Assembly: GCA_965238125.1 (NCBI GenBank)
Contig: OZ250179.1
Coordinates: forward strand, 6,200,001 to 6,264,000
Direction of reading: 5' to 3'
DNA length: 64,000 nucleotides
DNA from: UBA6623 sp965238125
GTDB lineage: Bacteria > Acidobacteriota > Terriglobia > Bryobacterales > UBA6623
Part shown: in pieces, positions 63,382 to 64,000 of the stretch
Position numbering within the stretch: the stretch's first letter is position 1
Layout: every line of letters begins with the position of its first letter
Notes under the pieces: model-generated
What the model was told of the DNA's origin: nothing
Seen by the model: only the letters and a program-made list of their open reading frames with translations
Databases searched by the model: none
Position numbers and translations under genes: made by a program

Positions 63382-64000
63382 CTACAAAATCGCCCCCTGG
63401 GCCGACTGCGACCGGGTCGCCTTCAGCGATTCGATCATCCCGCGAAAGGTCGGCATGTCCATTTCGATGGAAATCTTCACTACCGTCGCGTCCTCGGCGA
63501 CGTCGATACTGTCGAGGAAGGCCGTGAGGCCCGCGTTTTGGGGGCTTATCATCAACCGGCCCATGGCGATCAGCCCTCGCGCGGCGTCGCCCAGCAGAGT
63601 GGCGCCTTCAGCGGTGGGAAACAATCCCTCGGCCCGCATGTCTAGGCCGTCGTCGAGGGCGAGGCTGAAGGTGCTTTGCTCCATGGTCTTGAGGATTCGC
63701 ATGGCGGGCTGATGCGGGGCGGGCTCGGCGCCCGGTTCCTGTTCGGGCATCAGACGTCCCGGTTGGCGGGAAACGGCCCAAACGTGGTTTCCCCCGAGAA
63801 TGTTCTCGGCCAGGCGGATCAGCGGCGCGTTGTCCGCGAGGCTCGGGCCGCCGTCCAGCCGACGGTCAAGCGATTGCCGCAGCACTCCCGCGGGACCCGC
63901 CAGAGCCGTCTCGGCGTCGAGAAAGGCCATCGAAAACACACCGCCGCCGCTGTTCGCGCCGCCGTCTTCGTTGCCGTCGGAGCCGCCGGAGGCCTGTCCG
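63382..64000 (-). CDS. Hypothetical protein, C-terminal part (start beyond right edge)
   Basis: The frame is open from the edge to the stop at 63382, about 205 residues. The edge part is glycine/serine-rich (GQASGGSDGNEDGGANSGGG), a flexible linker. The rest alternates helices and strands: FLDAETALAGPAGVLRQSLD, LIRLAENILGGNHVWAVSR, DGLDMRAEGLFPTAEGATLL and VVKISIEMDMPTFRGMIESL. The periodicity of the last part resembles DUF3352-like or von Willebrand-type bacterial proteins with repeated two-strand units, but no family can be named. No start codon decision is possible. Confidence 0.6.
   Translation of the reverse strand, partial: GQASGGSDGNEDGGANSGGGVFSMAFLDAETALAGPAGVLRQSLDRRLDGGPSLADNAPLIRLAENILGGNHVWAVSRQPGRLMPEQEPGAEPAPHQPAMRILKTMEQSTFSLALDDGLDMRAEGLFPTAEGATLLGDAARGLIAMGRLMISPQNAGLTAFLDSIDVAEDATVVKISIEMDMPTFRGMIESLKATRSQSAQGAIL

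Overview
The window is about 64 kb of GC-rich bacterial chromosome. The mix of families points to Acidobacteriota or a relative of similar lifestyle. The evidence is a Ser/Thr kinase with a C-terminal TolB-like propeller, a CRTAC1/ASPIC-UnbV protein, a DUF1592-DUF1552-ankyrin cluster, and a short secreted glycine-rich protein of a type often seen in Acidobacteria. This is inference from gene content; there is no rRNA or other phylogenetic marker beyond valS, purB and selA. No tRNA, rRNA or CRISPR array was seen.

Layout. 1-3.7 kb: minus-strand sugar/sugar-acid catabolic run (octopine dehydrogenase-like, 3-hydroxyisobutyrate dehydrogenase-like, TIM-barrel epimerase, small membrane protein). 3.7-24.3 kb: a mobile-element-rich zone. 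It holds three almost identical 1724-bp IS110/IS1111-like elements and two almost identical 1.9-kb group II introns, each intron nested inside a small inverted-repeat element. It also holds REP-like palindromes, and between these a VapBC pair, an NHL propeller protein, a frameshifted kinase, a VOC protein, a CRTAC1 protein, a lipoprotein and valS. 24.3-34.3 kb: two GT4 glycosyltransferases, a receiver-like protein, purB, a WalJ-type MBL hydrolase, selA, a 31-residue membrane peptide, a GT39-type membrane glycosyltransferase and a methyltransferase. 34.3-46.2 kb: a secreted S9 peptidase, a complete IS1380 element, an MFS transporter, a secreted small protein, an acyl-CoA ligase, two SGNH-type envelope proteins and a lipoprotein M1 aminopeptidase. 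46.2-54 kb: an IS110 relic, then the ankyrin-DUF1552-DUF1592 cluster, split by an internally deleted IS1380 copy and carrying a frameshift. 54-64 kb: a 2Fe-2S subunit, an unusual in-frame fusion of a molybdenum hydroxylase N-terminus to a D-aminoacylase C-terminus, an iron alcohol dehydrogenase, a PQQ-type propeller, a GntR regulator, DUF2817 and M28 peptidases, and a truncated gene at the right edge.

Main observation. The IS1111-like elements sit at one exact position in a repeated palindrome (core dinucleotide AG, CT on the other strand), and two empty copies of the same palindrome lie in the window. Their 3' non-coding region holds stretches matching the two flanks of that target on opposite strands, as expected of a bridge RNA. 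The left inverted repeat is also complementary to the transposase ribosome-binding region. That pairing is kept by compensating changes in a diverged relic at 46.3 kb, which suggests a conserved block on translation of read-through transcripts. Several genes end inside, or are broken by, these elements, so the window looks like a chromosome under recent insertion pressure. Long near-identical repeats, two single-base frameshifts and one chimeric gene also mean local assembly errors cannot be excluded.
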